The notes under the pieces are model-generated. The model was not told where the DNA came from. It did no database searches and saw only the letters and a list, made by a program, of their open reading frames with translations. 64,000 nt of DNA from Candidatus Sulfurimonas marisnigri. GTDB taxonomy: Bacteria > Campylobacterota > Campylobacteria > Campylobacterales > Sulfurimonadaceae. Positions 17,988-26,217 of the stretch are shown here, piece by piece; within the stretch, counting starts at the first letter, position 1; each line of letters opens with the position of its first letter. Made by a program: the position numbers and the translations under genes. The stretch spans positions 372,001 through 436,000 of the forward strand of contig NZ_CP054493.1 in the NCBI RefSeq assembly GCF_015265475.1, given 5' to 3'.

Positions 17988-18701
17988 ATGAACTCACACC
18001 TTAAACAACTGATTGACCTATCACATGTAGATAAAGCTATAGATGCTTTTGAGCCTCAAATTGAAGAGGCTAACTATAAGTTTGAAGCAGCGTTAGCAAA
18101 AAAACAGAGTATTGATTCTGATATTGAAAACCTAACTAATGAGATTCAAGAAGAGCAAGTTAAAAAGCATAAAAATGAACTTCACCTAGCAGAACTTTCT
18201 CAAAAATTAGAGAGTAATTCTAAAAAAAGTGCTGAAATCAAGACAGAACGTGAGATGAAGTCTCTTCAACTAGAAGAAGAGATTGCAAAAGAGCAGGTAA
18301 CTTTTGCAAATGAAGAGATTGCAAGACTTGAAAAAATCATTGAGCTAAAAACTGAGCAGGTAGAAGCTGCAAAAGAGTCTCTATCAGAGCTTGATGCAAG
18401 CTTAGTATCAGTAAAAAAAGAGGTTGATGAGAAGCTTGAGATTATCAATAAATCTCGTCAAGAGGTATTTGTTAAAAAAGAGAAACTCCTTTCTGAAGTT
18501 AATCAAAAAGGTTTAACTTTTTATCAAAAAATCCGCAGATGGGCTAAAAACACTACTGTAGTAACTGTTGAAGAGCAGGCTTGTATGGGTTGTAATATGC
18601 TAATTAATGACAAAATTTACGCAGATGTTATTAAAGCTGAAGAGATTACTACATGTCCACACTGTGGTCGTATTCTTTATATGGGCAATACTGAAGAGTA
18701 G
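17988..18701 (+). CDS. flgZ: FlgZ/HP0958-like coiled-coil zinc ribbon protein
   Basis: This 237-residue protein has a long antiparallel coiled coil (about 20-180, nearly all Glu/Lys/Leu heptads) and a C-terminal C4 zinc ribbon with C199/C202 (CMGC) and C223/C226 (CPHC). It matches the family of H. pylori HP0958, reported to bind sigma-54 (RpoN) and flaA mRNA and to be needed for flagellar assembly. The neighbours NIF3 and waaA support orthology. The gene has a strong AAAGGAGA ribosome-binding site. Flagellar genes fliFGH lie about 35 kb away. Confidence 0.85.
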   Translation: MNSHLKQLIDLSHVDKAIDAFEPQIEEANYKFEAALAKKQSIDSDIENLTNEIQEEQVKKHKNELHLAELSQKLESNSKKSAEIKTEREMKSLQLEEEIAKEQVTFANEEIARLEKIIELKTEQVEAAKESLSELDASLVSVKKEVDEKLEIINKSRQEVFVKKEKLLSEVNQKGLTFYQKIRRWAKNTTVVTVEEQACMGCNMLINDKIYADVIKAEEITTCPHCGRILYMGNTEE

Positions 18702-18703
18702 GC

Positions 18704-19870
18704 TTGAAGCCGTTTACACTTTTATACTTTATCTTAAGTGTGCTGCTCTACGTAGCAGCACTACCACTTTTGGTGTACCTCTCATTTAAACAAAAATACA
18801 AAGAGTCAATTCCCTCTCGTTTTTTTCTTTTCAACAACTCAAGATTTAATAGCAGTGACGGAATTTGGTTCCATGTATGTTCTCTTGGTGAAGCTAGAGC
18901 TCTAAAGCCAATTTTAGAGCTGTTAGATGATAGTGATATAAAAATAACTACCATAACACATACAGGACACTCTGAGGCTAAAAAATATGGTGTAGAAGTC
19001 AGATACTTGCCTTATGAGATGTTTTTGCCTTTTTGGGCTAAGAAACAGAAGGTCTTAGTAGTATTGGAAGCTGAATTTTGGTTTATGCTTTTTACAGTCT
19101 TAAAAGCAAAAGGTGCAAAAATTGTACTTTTAAATGCTCGAATTTCTGAAAAGAGTGCTAAAAAATATTTACAGATGGCTTGGTTTTACAAAAAACTACT
19201 TTCACATGTAGAAATTGTTTATGCTCAAAGTGAAGCTGATAAAAATCGTTTTATTGCTATTGGTGCAAAAAATATTGAAGTTATCGGCAATATTAAACTA
19301 GCTGGTGAGATAATTAAAACAAAAGAGTATAAAAAGCCAAACTGCGAAGTTTTAGTAGCTGGAAGCACACATGACGGTGAAGAGGAGATGGTTCTTAAAT
19401 CATTCGTAGAGTATATAAAGCAGGGCGAAGCAAAACTTATTGTTGTTCCAAGGCACCCTGAGCGATTTGATAGTGTTTATGAGCTTATGAAAGTTTATGC
19501 AAATAGATATGACTTATCCCTTGATCGCTTCTCAAATAACCAAGAGTTTAAAGCTGATATGATATTAGTTGATGCAATGGGCGAGCTAAATAATATTTAT
19601 GCGATAAGTGATATTGCTATTTTAGGTGGGGCATTTAAAGATGATGTAGGTGGACACAATCCGCTAGAGCCAGCTCATTTTGGATGTAAAATAATTACTG
19701 GAAAGAACTTCTTTCATCAAAAGGAGCTTTTTAAGTATGTACATCATGTTCAGTATGTTGAACCAGATGAGATACATAGGGCACTATTGACAAGTAGAGT
19801 ATTACCACCAAGTATGCTTGAGCAAGAGATAAACTTAAGGCCAGTAATAAAGAAAATATTAGAAGTGTAG
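18704..19870 (+). CDS. waaA: 3-deoxy-D-manno-octulosonic acid (Kdo) transferase
   Basis: WaaA (KdtA) adds Kdo to lipid A precursors at the inner membrane. The 388-residue product has an N-terminal membrane anchor (about 5-25) and two Rossmann-like glycosyltransferase halves. Family marks are IWFHVCSLGEARA near 52-64, EAEFWF near 122, GSTHDGEEE near 221 and the donor-site GHNPLEPAHFG near 325. It starts at TTG 18704, two bases after the upstream stop. A perfect palindrome follows the stop. Confidence 0.92.
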   Translation: MKPFTLLYFILSVLLYVAALPLLVYLSFKQKYKESIPSRFFLFNNSRFNSSDGIWFHVCSLGEARALKPILELLDDSDIKITTITHTGHSEAKKYGVEVRYLPYEMFLPFWAKKQKVLVVLEAEFWFMLFTVLKAKGAKIVLLNARISEKSAKKYLQMAWFYKKLLSHVEIVYAQSEADKNRFIAIGAKNIEVIGNIKLAGEIIKTKEYKKPNCEVLVAGSTHDGEEEMVLKSFVEYIKQGEAKLIVVPRHPERFDSVYELMKVYANRYDLSLDRFSNNQEFKADMILVDAMGELNNIYAISDIAILGGAFKDDVGGHNPLEPAHFGCKIITGKNFFHQKELFKYVHHVQYVEPDEIHRALLTSRVLPPSMLEQEINLRPVIKKILEV

Positions 19871-19892
19871 GCAGAGGAACTAGTTCCTCTGC
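19871..19892. terminator. 22-bp perfect palindrome after waaA
   Basis: GCAGAGGAACT is followed directly by its reverse complement AGTTCCTCTGC, starting one base after the waaA stop. The hairpin is GC-richer than its surroundings but has no long U run after it. It probably ends the waaA transcript, leaving the next gene to the leader element that starts immediately afterwards. Confidence 0.6.
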
Positions 19893-19948
19893 CGTTAATA
19901 AATTAATGAAGGCTATCCTTCATTTTATGAAATAAAATTAAGGAGTCA
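19892..19948 (+). promoter_or_regulatory. Leader element, copy 2 (switch-like hairpins)
   Basis: This 57-nt stretch matches copy 1 (16563-16620) from CCGTTA to the start codon. Hairpin A pairs GAAGG (19908-19912) with CCTTC (19917-19921). Hairpin B pairs CCTT plus ATTTTAT (19922-19928) with ATAAAAT (19932-19938) plus AAGG (19940-19943) across the same GAA loop. Relative to copy 1, a G-C pair in stem B is A-T here, and a G-T pair in stem A is A-T, so both helices are kept by paired changes. AAGGAG is the ribosome-binding site 6 bases before the ATG at 19952. Confidence 0.55.
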
Positions 19949-19951
19949 CTT

Positions 19952-20686
19952 ATGGCTACAGAAAAAGCGTATAAAATTTTATCAATTCAAACGGGTATTT
20001 CAAACTCGCAAGCTAAGTCAATGATTGACCGTGGCTTAGTGTATGTTGGGAACAAGAAGGTAATGATAGCTCGTGGAGAGATTGATGAAAAAACTATATT
20101 TAGAGTTGAGAAGATAGAGAAGACAAAACCTATATTTGAAAATAATGACCTTATTGTGGTAGATAAACCAGCACACGTTAATTCAGATGAGATAGAGAGA
20201 CAGTTTAAAGGTGCAAGACTTTTACATAGACTTGATCGTGAAACGAGTGGTGTTTTAATGCTTGTTAAGAATGAAGAGTTTCGTGAAAAAGCAATTCAAG
20301 AGTTTAAAAAAGACAGAGTTTACAAAGAGTATATTGCATGGGTTGAGGGGATTGTAACAGAGCCTATAGTCATAGATAAACCAATCCTTACTCAAAAGAA
20401 AAACAATAAAGCTTATTCAAATGTATCAAGCAAAGGAAAGCCTGCAATAACAGAGATAACACCTGATATAGTAAGTGGAAATAAAACAAAAATTCAGTGT
20501 ATTATTCATCATGGAAGAACACATCAAATTAGAACTCATATGAGATATATAGAACACCCAATAGTTGGTGATGAGCAGTATGGTGGAAGACGAGCAAAAC
20601 GAGTGATGCTTCATGCCTATAAAGTAAAACTTCTAGGAATGGAATTTGTATCACCTGAACCAAAGACATTCATCAACTTTGAGTAG
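19952..20686 (+). CDS. RluA-family RNA pseudouridine synthase
   Basis: This 244-residue enzyme isomerises uridine to pseudouridine in rRNA or tRNA. It has an N-terminal S4 RNA-binding domain (about 1-50) and the catalytic domain with D95 in LLHRLDRETSGVLML, the HHGRTHQIRTHM motif near 190 and DEQYGGRR near 210. Its exact target base is unknown. Translation is probably controlled by the switch-like leader directly upstream. The next gene probably starts at a TTG overlapping its last codons. Confidence 0.88.
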   Translation: MATEKAYKILSIQTGISNSQAKSMIDRGLVYVGNKKVMIARGEIDEKTIFRVEKIEKTKPIFENNDLIVVDKPAHVNSDEIERQFKGARLLHRLDRETSGVLMLVKNEEFREKAIQEFKKDRVYKEYIAWVEGIVTEPIVIDKPILTQKKNNKAYSNVSSKGKPAITEITPDIVSGNKTKIQCIIHHGRTHQIRTHMRYIEHPIVGDEQYGGRRAKRVMLHAYKVKLLGMEFVSPEPKTFINFE

Positions 20687-20936
20687 CTCCAACAGTTCAT
20701 GGTTTATCTACATGTTAAGATGTAGTGATGGTACTCTTTATACCGGCATTACGACAGATTTATGTAGAAGAGTTCATGAACATAACGATTCACCAAAAGG
20801 TGCAAAATATACCCGTGTTAGAAGACCTGTAGAACTAATCTACTCTGAAAATTGTGAAAATAAAAGCAGCGCTTCTAAGAGAGAATATGAGATTAAACAA
20901 CTCTCCAGAAATCAAAAGTTAGAGCTAATAAAATGA
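20679..20936 (+). CDS. GIY-YIG nuclease-like protein (UPF0213/YhbQ type)
   Basis: This small protein of 85 residues from the TTG start carries the single-domain GIY-YIG nuclease fold: WFIYMLRCSDGTLYTGIT is the GIY-YIG strand pair, RRVHEHN carries the catalytic Arg, and an EYEIKQLSR helix bears the metal-binding Glu. Related YhbQ/YazA proteins are proposed in DNA repair, without firm proof. I chose TTG 20679, which overlaps the upstream stop by 8 bases, rather than the upstream ATG at 20646 that would overlap by 41. The 3' end overlaps the next gene by 4 bases. Confidence 0.82.
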   Translation: MSSSNSSWFIYMLRCSDGTLYTGITTDLCRRVHEHNDSPKGAKYTRVRRPVELIYSENCENKSSASKREYEIKQLSRNQKLELIK

Positions 20937-21382
20937 TACGAATTTTTGTTGATGGTGATGCTTTTCCAAACCTGCTTAAACCAATAATATTTCGCTCAAT
21001 AGAGAGATTAAAACTGGAAACTTTTGTTGTCTCAAATAAACCTATAACTATTGGAAAATCTGAATTAATTACCTACCTTATTGTTGAACAAGGTGCTGAC
21101 GAAGCAGATAACCATATAGTTGAGTTAGTTAAAGAGGGTGATTTAGTAATAACGGCAGATATCCCACTTGCAGACAGAGTTGTAAGCAAAAATGCACATG
21201 CAATTGATCATAGAGGTGAACTTTACACTGTTGATAATATTAAGCAGTATCTTGCAATAAGAAATCTAATGGAAAAAATTCGTGAAAGCGGAGAGATGAC
21301 AAAAGGTCCAAAGGCGTTTGATCAAAAAGATACACATCAGTTTGCAAATCAACTGCATAAGTTTTTAACTAAGTATTGCTAA
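20933..21382 (+). CDS. YaiI/YqxD family protein (DUF188, UPF0178)
   Basis: This is a 149-residue protein of the DUF188 family, which has a PIN-like fold and no proven function. The family start IRIFVDGDAFPNLLKPII, the central VITADIPLADRVV and the DHRGELYT segment are clear. Acidic residues D8, D10 and the one in TADIPLAD would sit at the putative metal site. It is coupled to the GIY-YIG gene by a 4-base overlap, so both may belong to nucleic acid processing, but that is only inferred from position. Confidence 0.85.
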   Translation: MIRIFVDGDAFPNLLKPIIFRSIERLKLETFVVSNKPITIGKSELITYLIVEQGADEADNHIVELVKEGDLVITADIPLADRVVSKNAHAIDHRGELYTVDNIKQYLAIRNLMEKIRESGEMTKGPKAFDQKDTHQFANQLHKFLTKYC

Positions 21383-21412
21383 TTTTAAAGCAAACTTAAA
21401 GTAAATTCCCGC

Positions 21413-21418
21413 TACAAT
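21413..21418 (+). promoter_or_regulatory. Possible -10 box for ffh
   Basis: TACAAT lies 44 bases upstream of the ffh ATG, in the only gap before this gene. The start codon follows a strong GAGGAGG ribosome-binding site at 21452-21458. Confidence 0.35.
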
Positions 21419-21461
21419 TCGCCACTTTTTACATCCAATATAATTTAAAAGAGGAGGGCTT

Positions 21462-22808
21462 ATGTTTGATACATTAACAGATTCGTTTACAAATGCAATA
21501 AAGAAAATTCGTTTTCATGACGATGAAAAAGCCCTCACTAAAGCTCTTGTTGAGCTTAAAAAATCTCTTTTAAAAGCTGATGTAAACCATAAAGTTGTTA
21601 AAGAATTAATTGAAAAAGTTCAAATAGAGACTAAAGCAAAAGGGATTGGTAAAGATCAATTTTTAGATGCTCTTAGAGCGACTCTTTATGAACTTTTAGA
21701 GATTGGTGGGAATAGAGGTTTTACTTTTGCTCCAAATCCTCCAACAGTTATTCTTATGACAGGACTTCAAGGTTCTGGAAAAACAACGACTACTGGAAAA
21801 CTAGCAAATTACTTAAAAAATAAACAGAAAAAAGTTTTAGTTGTTGCAGCCGATTTACAGCGTTTAGCAGCAGTTGAGCAACTTCGTCAAATTACTACTC
21901 AAATAGAAGTGGAATTATATGAAGATGAAAGCACTAAAAGCCCTGTAGAAGTAGTAAAAGCAGCATTAAAAAAAGCGAATGATGGTATTTATGATGTAGT
22001 TCTAATAGATACAGCAGGTCGCTTAGCAATTGATGATGAGTTAATGAACGAACTTGAAGATGTGAAAAAAGCAGCTAACCCTGATGAGATTTTTTATGTA
22101 GCTGATTCAATGACTGGGCAAGATGCTATTAAAACTGCTTTATCTTTTAAAGAGAAAATAGGTATTGATGGTGTAATTTTAAGTAAATACGATGGTGACT
22201 CTAAGGGTGGAGTAGCATTAGGACTTTCAAGTCAAGTTAGGGTTCCACTTCGCTTTATCGGTAGTGGCGAAAAAATGGAAGACTTGGAAGTTTTCCTGCC
22301 TGATCGAATTGTAAATCGTCTTATGGGCTTTGGAGATATTGAAGGACTTGCTGAAAAAACTGCATCTGTTATAGATGAAAAGCAGGCAAAAAGACTTACA
22401 TCAAAAATCAAAAAGGGTCAGTTTAACTATAATGACTTTTTAGAACAGATGGAAAGTATGAAAAAGATGGGAAGCATGAAGTCATTAATGGGTATGATTC
22501 CTGGTATGGGCAACATGTCAAAAGCTCTTAAAGATTTCGATATGGAAAATTCAAGTGAGCTTAAAAACATTAAGTCAATGGTTTCATCAATGACTATGAA
22601 GGAACGTGAAAATCCAGATTTACTAAACAACTCACGTAAGTCAAGAATCGCAAAAGGCTGTGGGTTAGAAATAGTAGAAATAAATCGTATGATTAAACAG
22701 TTTAAAAATGCTGGCAAAATGGCTAAGAAATTTTCAGGTAAAAATGGGATGAAAGACCTTCAGGCAATGATGGGTCAAATGGGTGGAGCTGGAGCAATTC
22801 CAAGATAA
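21462..22808 (+). CDS. ffh: Signal recognition particle protein Ffh
   Basis: Ffh is the GTPase that binds signal sequences and 4.5S RNA and delivers ribosomes to FtsY at the membrane. The 448-residue product has the N domain (1-90), the G domain with P-loop GLQGSGKTTTT (101-111), DTAGR near 187 and the SKYDGDSKGG segment near 245, and a methionine-rich M domain (about 325-448, with the SRKSRIAKGCG RNA-binding loop). It has its own likely promoter and is followed by two hairpins before rpsP. Confidence 0.96.
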   Translation: MFDTLTDSFTNAIKKIRFHDDEKALTKALVELKKSLLKADVNHKVVKELIEKVQIETKAKGIGKDQFLDALRATLYELLEIGGNRGFTFAPNPPTVILMTGLQGSGKTTTTGKLANYLKNKQKKVLVVAADLQRLAAVEQLRQITTQIEVELYEDESTKSPVEVVKAALKKANDGIYDVVLIDTAGRLAIDDELMNELEDVKKAANPDEIFYVADSMTGQDAIKTALSFKEKIGIDGVILSKYDGDSKGGVALGLSSQVRVPLRFIGSGEKMEDLEVFLPDRIVNRLMGFGDIEGLAEKTASVIDEKQAKRLTSKIKKGQFNYNDFLEQMESMKKMGSMKSLMGMIPGMGNMSKALKDFDMENSSELKNIKSMVSSMTMKERENPDLLNNSRKSRIAKGCGLEIVEINRMIKQFKNAGKMAKKFSGKNGMKDLQAMMGQMGGAGAIPR

Positions 22809-22824
22809 GCAAAATTAATGTAAA

Positions 22825-22866
22825 TCTATAAACTTTTAGAAGCTTATAGACTTGCATTTTATGCAA
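22825..22866 (+). terminator. Tandem hairpins between ffh and rpsP
   Basis: The first hairpin pairs TCTATAA plus CTT with AAG plus TTATAGA (22825-22850) around TTAG, with one mismatch. The second pairs TTGCAT with ATGCAA around TTT (22852-22866) and is followed by an A-rich stretch. They probably end or attenuate the ffh transcript. Confidence 0.45.
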
Positions 22867-22884
22867 AAAATTTAATATATTCAG

Positions 22885-22903
22885 CTAGTTGAAATATGAC
22901 TAG
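22885..22903 (+). promoter_or_regulatory. Inverted repeat in the rpsP leader
   Basis: CTAGT and ACTAG flank nine bases, ending 18 bases before the rpsP ATG and 6 bases before its AAGGA site. It may be a small leader hairpin or an operator; chance is possible in this AT-rich gap. Confidence 0.25.
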
Positions 22904-22921
22904 TGCAGAGAAGGACAAAAC

Positions 22922-23152
22922 ATGGCAACAGTAATTCGCCTAACTAGAATGGGAAGAAAAAAACAACCTTTTTACCGTATCGCGGTAACAGATTCACGTA
23001 AACGTAGAGATGGAGGTTGGATTGAGCTAATTGGTCATCACAACCCTATGGTTGCTGAGAAAACTACAGTTGTAGACAATGAAAGACTAGATTACTGGTT
23101 GAGTGTTGGTGCTCAAATGAGTAGTCGTGTTAAAAAGATAACTGGTCGCTAA
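22922..23152 (+). CDS. rpsP: 30S ribosomal protein S16
   Basis: S16 is needed for 30S assembly. The 76-residue product begins [20 protein letters not shown] and carries the ADS-like [10 protein letters not shown] segment and a LGHHNP-like IGHHNPM, all standard. It heads the rpsP-khpA-rimM-trmD-rplS cluster, one of the most conserved bacterial operons, with gaps of 1 base or overlaps between the first genes. An AAGGA ribosome-binding site precedes the ATG. Confidence 0.97.
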   Translation: MATVIRLTRMGRKKQPFYRIAVTDSRKRRDGGWIELIGHHNPMVAEKTTVVDNERLDYWLSVGAQMSSRVKKITGR

Positions 23153-23153
23153 G

Positions 23154-23390
23154 ATGATAGCTGACTTTGTCGCACAATTTGCAAAACTTATAGCATCTAA
23201 TCCTGATGATGTAAGAGTTGAAGTAAAAGAGGGCGACGAAATTACTGAAATTCTACTCTATGCTAATCAAGCTGACATTGGTAAGCTTATTGGTAAAGAG
23301 GGCAAGATGATTGGTGCGATTAAAACTGTAATCTCTGGTTGTAAAGCTAAAGATGGCGTAAGCTACCGTATCAATGTCGAAGCAGTTTAA
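23154..23390 (+). CDS. khpA: KH-domain RNA-binding protein KhpA
   Basis: This 78-residue single KH-domain protein sits between rpsP and rimM, the classic khpA position. The GxxG loop is in GKLIGKEGKMIGAIK (about 44-58). KhpA usually pairs with KhpB (Jag) and binds many RNAs, affecting cell length and translation. It starts one base after the rpsP stop, and rimM begins 17 bases before its end. Confidence 0.92.
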   Translation: MIADFVAQFAKLIASNPDDVRVEVKEGDEITEILLYANQADIGKLIGKEGKMIGAIKTVISGCKAKDGVSYRINVEAV

Positions 23391-23916
23391 AGAACAACTC
23401 CTTCATATCGCTACTATCGGCAAAACTGTCGGTATACATGGTGATATGAAACTCCACATAAATACTGATTTCCCAGAACAATTTCAAAATGGTGCAACTT
23501 TTTTTACTAATAAAAAAATAGATATCACGCTAAGTGATCTAAACCTTGAGAGAGGTACTACTAAAATAGCAGGGATAAATTCTATTGAAGATGCTAAAAA
23601 ATACACTAATGCAAAACTATTTACCACAAGAGAAGATACAAGAAAAAACTGTCATCTAGAAGATGGAGAATATTTTTGGTTCGACCTTGAAGATTGTGAA
23701 GTCTATGAAGATGGTAAAATCTTAGGAACAGTTAATGAAGTAGAAAGAATTACTATAAGTAATTACCTTAATGTAAAGACTGATGATAGTCTGGTGAAAA
23801 CAGGTAGTGCAAAAAGTTTTTTAATCCCATTTCAAGAGCCATTTAAAGTTAGTGTTGATATAGATAAAAAAATCATCACCGTTACAGGTGCTATGGATAT
23901 TTTAGAAGCTTCTTAA
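23374..23916 (+). CDS. rimM: Ribosome maturation factor RimM
   Basis: RimM helps mature the 30S head around S19. The 180-residue product has an N-terminal beta-barrel domain (about 8-90, starting [17 protein letters not shown]) and a C-terminal PRC-barrel (about 98-178, with [13 protein letters not shown] and a [13 protein letters not shown] segment). Its start overlaps khpA by 17 bases and the stop overlaps the trmD start by one base. The identification follows from both motifs and the gene order. Confidence 0.92.
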   Translation: MSKQFKEQLLHIATIGKTVGIHGDMKLHINTDFPEQFQNGATFFTNKKIDITLSDLNLERGTTKIAGINSIEDAKKYTNAKLFTTREDTRKNCHLEDGEYFWFDLEDCEVYEDGKILGTVNEVERITISNYLNVKTDDSLVKTGSAKSFLIPFQEPFKVSVDIDKKIITVTGAMDILEAS

Positions 23917-24620
23917 TGAAATTTACTTTTGTTACTCTATTTCAAAATATAGTAGAGGGATATTTCCAAGATTCTATACTTAAACGTGCAATACAAAAAG
24001 ATATTCTACATGTAGGGTATATTAATCCTAGAGATTTTAGTGACTCCAAGCATAATAAAGTAGATGACACTGCAGTAGGTGGAGGGGCTGGTATGGTTAT
24101 GTACCCGCAACCACTCTATGATACATTAGATGCTTTAAAATCTGAAGATGAAGATGTACATGTAGTTTTTTTAACCCCAGTAGCAAAGCCTTTTAAGCAA
24201 AACGATGCAAAAAGATTAGCAAAAAAATCCCATATAGCTTTTGTGAGTGGAAGATATGAGGGAATTGATGAAAGAGTTATTGAAAAGTATGCTGATGAAG
24301 TTTTTTCAATAGGAGATTACATTTTAACTGGCGGAGAGTTGGCATCTCTTGTTATGTGTGATGCAATAGCTAGAAATGTGAATGGCGTGCTTGGAAACAG
24401 TGACTCTTTGACCACAGAGAGCTTTGAAACACCTTTATTGGAAGCACCATCTTTCTCTAAACCAAAAGATTATCAAGAAAATTGTGTCCCATCAGAATAT
24501 TTAAAGGGAAATCATAGTAGAATTCGCTCACTAAAATTAGTTCTGTCTGAGTGTAAAACAAAATTCTTCAGACCAGAGCAGCTTTTAAAGCATAGAACAA
24601 GGAAATCTTATGAGAAATAA
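23916..24620 (+). CDS. trmD: tRNA (guanine-N1)-methyltransferase
   Basis: TrmD methylates G37 next to the anticodon and prevents frameshifting. The 234-residue product shows the SPOUT knot motifs: VGGGAGMVM near 50, [13 protein letters not shown] near 108-120 and [13 protein letters not shown] near 128-140. The C-terminal [11 protein letters not shown] segment is also standard. It overlaps rimM by 1 base and rplS by 11 bases. Confidence 0.96.
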   Translation: MKFTFVTLFQNIVEGYFQDSILKRAIQKDILHVGYINPRDFSDSKHNKVDDTAVGGGAGMVMYPQPLYDTLDALKSEDEDVHVVFLTPVAKPFKQNDAKRLAKKSHIAFVSGRYEGIDERVIEKYADEVFSIGDYILTGGELASLVMCDAIARNVNGVLGNSDSLTTESFETPLLEAPSFSKPKDYQENCVPSEYLKGNHSRIRSLKLVLSECKTKFFRPEQLLKHRTRKSYEK

Positions 24621-24969
24621 GTATATAGAAAACTTTGAAAAAGCACAAACAACTGAGAAAACTATTCCAGAATTTCGTGCTGGTGATACTCTTCGTTTAG
24701 CGGTAACAATTAAAGAAGGTGACAAGACTCGTGTACAAAATTACGAGGGTGTTTGTATAGCAAAAAGAGGTCAAGGTACTGGTCAAACTATTACAGTTCG
24801 TAAAATCGGAGCTAATAGTATTGGTATTGAGAGAATATTCCCACTTTATAGTGACTCAATTAATGAGATAATGGTTGTTCGTAGAGGACGTGTACGTCGT
24901 GCTAAACTATTTTATCTTCGTGATCTTGCAGGTAAAAAAGCTCGTATTAAAGAACTTAGAAGAAAATAA
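24610..24969 (+). CDS. rplS: 50S ribosomal protein L19
   Basis: L19 sits at the 30S-50S interface. The 119-residue product has the usual [13 protein letters not shown] start region, the [16 protein letters not shown]-like stretch, [10 protein letters not shown] and the basic [11 protein letters not shown] end. It closes the rpsP cluster. A hairpin overlapping its stop codon probably terminates the operon. Confidence 0.96.
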   Translation: MRNKYIENFEKAQTTEKTIPEFRAGDTLRLAVTIKEGDKTRVQNYEGVCIAKRGQGTGQTITVRKIGANSIGIERIFPLYSDSINEIMVVRRGRVRRAKLFYLRDLAGKKARIKELRRK

Positions 24970-24978
24970 TCTTCTAAG
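24955..24978 (+). terminator. Hairpin spanning the rplS stop codon
   Basis: CTTAGAAGA (24955-24963) pairs perfectly with TCTTCTAAG (24970-24978). The six-base loop contains the TAA stop of rplS. A pyrimidine-rich stretch follows. It probably ends the rpsP operon transcript. Confidence 0.6.
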
Positions 24979-25051
24979 TCCCTTTCTTCCTCCTCGTAAT
25001 ATTTTCGTCACATAACTCCAGTACTATTCCAAAACTTTAATTTAATGATTG

Positions 25052-25057
25052 TATAAT
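25052..25057 (+). promoter_or_regulatory. -10 box for the M20/ATP-grasp/M14 operon
   Basis: TATAAT preceded by TG lies 40 bases before the ATG at 25097. It supports that ATG as the start of the M20 reading frame, because an in-frame ATG at 25049 would overlap the promoter. Confidence 0.55.
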
Positions 25058-25096
25058 TATCACTATATTGCTGTAATATTAAAATATGGAACTTAT

Positions 25097-26200
25097 ATGA
25101 ACTATCTTGATGACCTTAGAACTATTATTCAAATAAACTCATACACCCAAAATAAGTCTGGTGTAGATAAAGTTGGTGAAATTTTCGATATTTGGTTTAG
25201 AGAACTTGGATTTAATATAGAAATATATCAAAGAGAACTTATAGGCTCTCACTGACATTACACTTCTAAACACAAGACAAATTCCAAAAAACTACTGCTC
25301 CTTGGTCACATAGATACAGTCTTTCCACCTGATAAATTTGAAAACTATAGCGAAGATAATGAGTGGGTCTATGGCCCTGGAGTTTGTGACATGAAGGGTG
25401 GAAACATTGTAGCACTTCAGGCATTAAGAGAATTAAAACAAGAAAATATAGAAATTCAAAACATTGATGTTTTGTTAGTTAGTGATGAAGAGACAGGGAG
25501 TGATGACTCAAAACTACTTACAGCAAAGTTAGCTAAAGAGTATGACTACTGTTTTGTGTATGAAGCAGCGGGAGAAAACTTAGAACTTGTAACTGGGCGA
25601 AAAGGTGTTGGAACTTATTTTATTGAGATTCTAGGAAAAGCAGCACATGCAGGAAATAGCTATACCCAGGGATATGATGCTAATCTAGAGGCTTCATATA
25701 AACTTCAAGAGCTTGTTAGACTTACAGATTTGCAAAAGGGTACAACAGTAAATGTTGGCAAAATCGAGGGAGGTATAGGTGCAAACACTATTTCCCCTCA
25801 TGCAAAGTTGACTTTTGAACTTAGGTATAAAGTCGCAGATGAGAGAGATAGAGTTTTAAACTCTATTGATACTATAGTTAATAACTCATATGTAAAAGGA
25901 ACCGTCTCAAAACTTAGTGGCGCAATACAAAGAGATGTTATGCAAACAACTGAAAACTCATTAATATTAGTTAGAAGTATAGAGAATATTACTTCAACTT
26001 CAATAAAAACAGAGGAGAGAGGCGGAGTGAGCGATGCAAATATTGTTAGTTCAGTTGGAGTTGTAACATTAGATGGATTTGGGCCATTTGGTTATGGTGA
26101 TCATACAATACATGAGAGAGCAAGCAAAGAGAGTTTTAAAAGCAGAATAGATCTAAGCAAGAAACTTTTTAGCCATTTTATAAAAAATTTTAATTTTTAG
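25097..26200 (+). pseudogene. M20-family metallopeptidase with an in-frame TGA
   Basis: The reading frame encodes a 367-residue M20 (ArgE/LysK/CPG2-type) zinc peptidase but codon 53 is TGA (25253-25255). Frame and similarity continue cleanly on both sides. Downstream are all catalytic marks: H71 and D73 in LGHIDTVFP, the bridging Asp in GVCDMKGG, EE in VSDEETGSD, and a late GYGDHTIHERA histidine. A restart at ATG 25391 would lose H71 and D73. So the gene is broken by a point mutation, read through, or the base is a sequencing error. M20 enzymes remove C-terminal or acyl-linked amino acids; the ligases downstream suggest it once released products of the same pathway. Confidence 0.75.
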
Positions 26201-26209
26201 GGGGGGGGG
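26200..26209 (+). repeat. Run of ten G between the M20 and ATP-grasp genes
   Basis: Ten consecutive G begin at the last base of the M20 stop codon and end 8 bases before the ATP-grasp ATG, directly joined to the GAAGAG ribosome-binding site. No other G or C run of this length is visible in the window. Long G runs in Campylobacter and Helicobacter change length by slippage and switch genes. Confidence 0.85.
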
Positions 26210-26217
26210 AAGAGTAA

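Noticed and set aside
25253-25300. Selenocysteine at the M20 TGA codon
   Set aside because: No convincing stem-loop of the bacterial SECIS kind follows the TGA, and the position is not a known catalytic residue. A recent stop mutation or sequence error is simpler.
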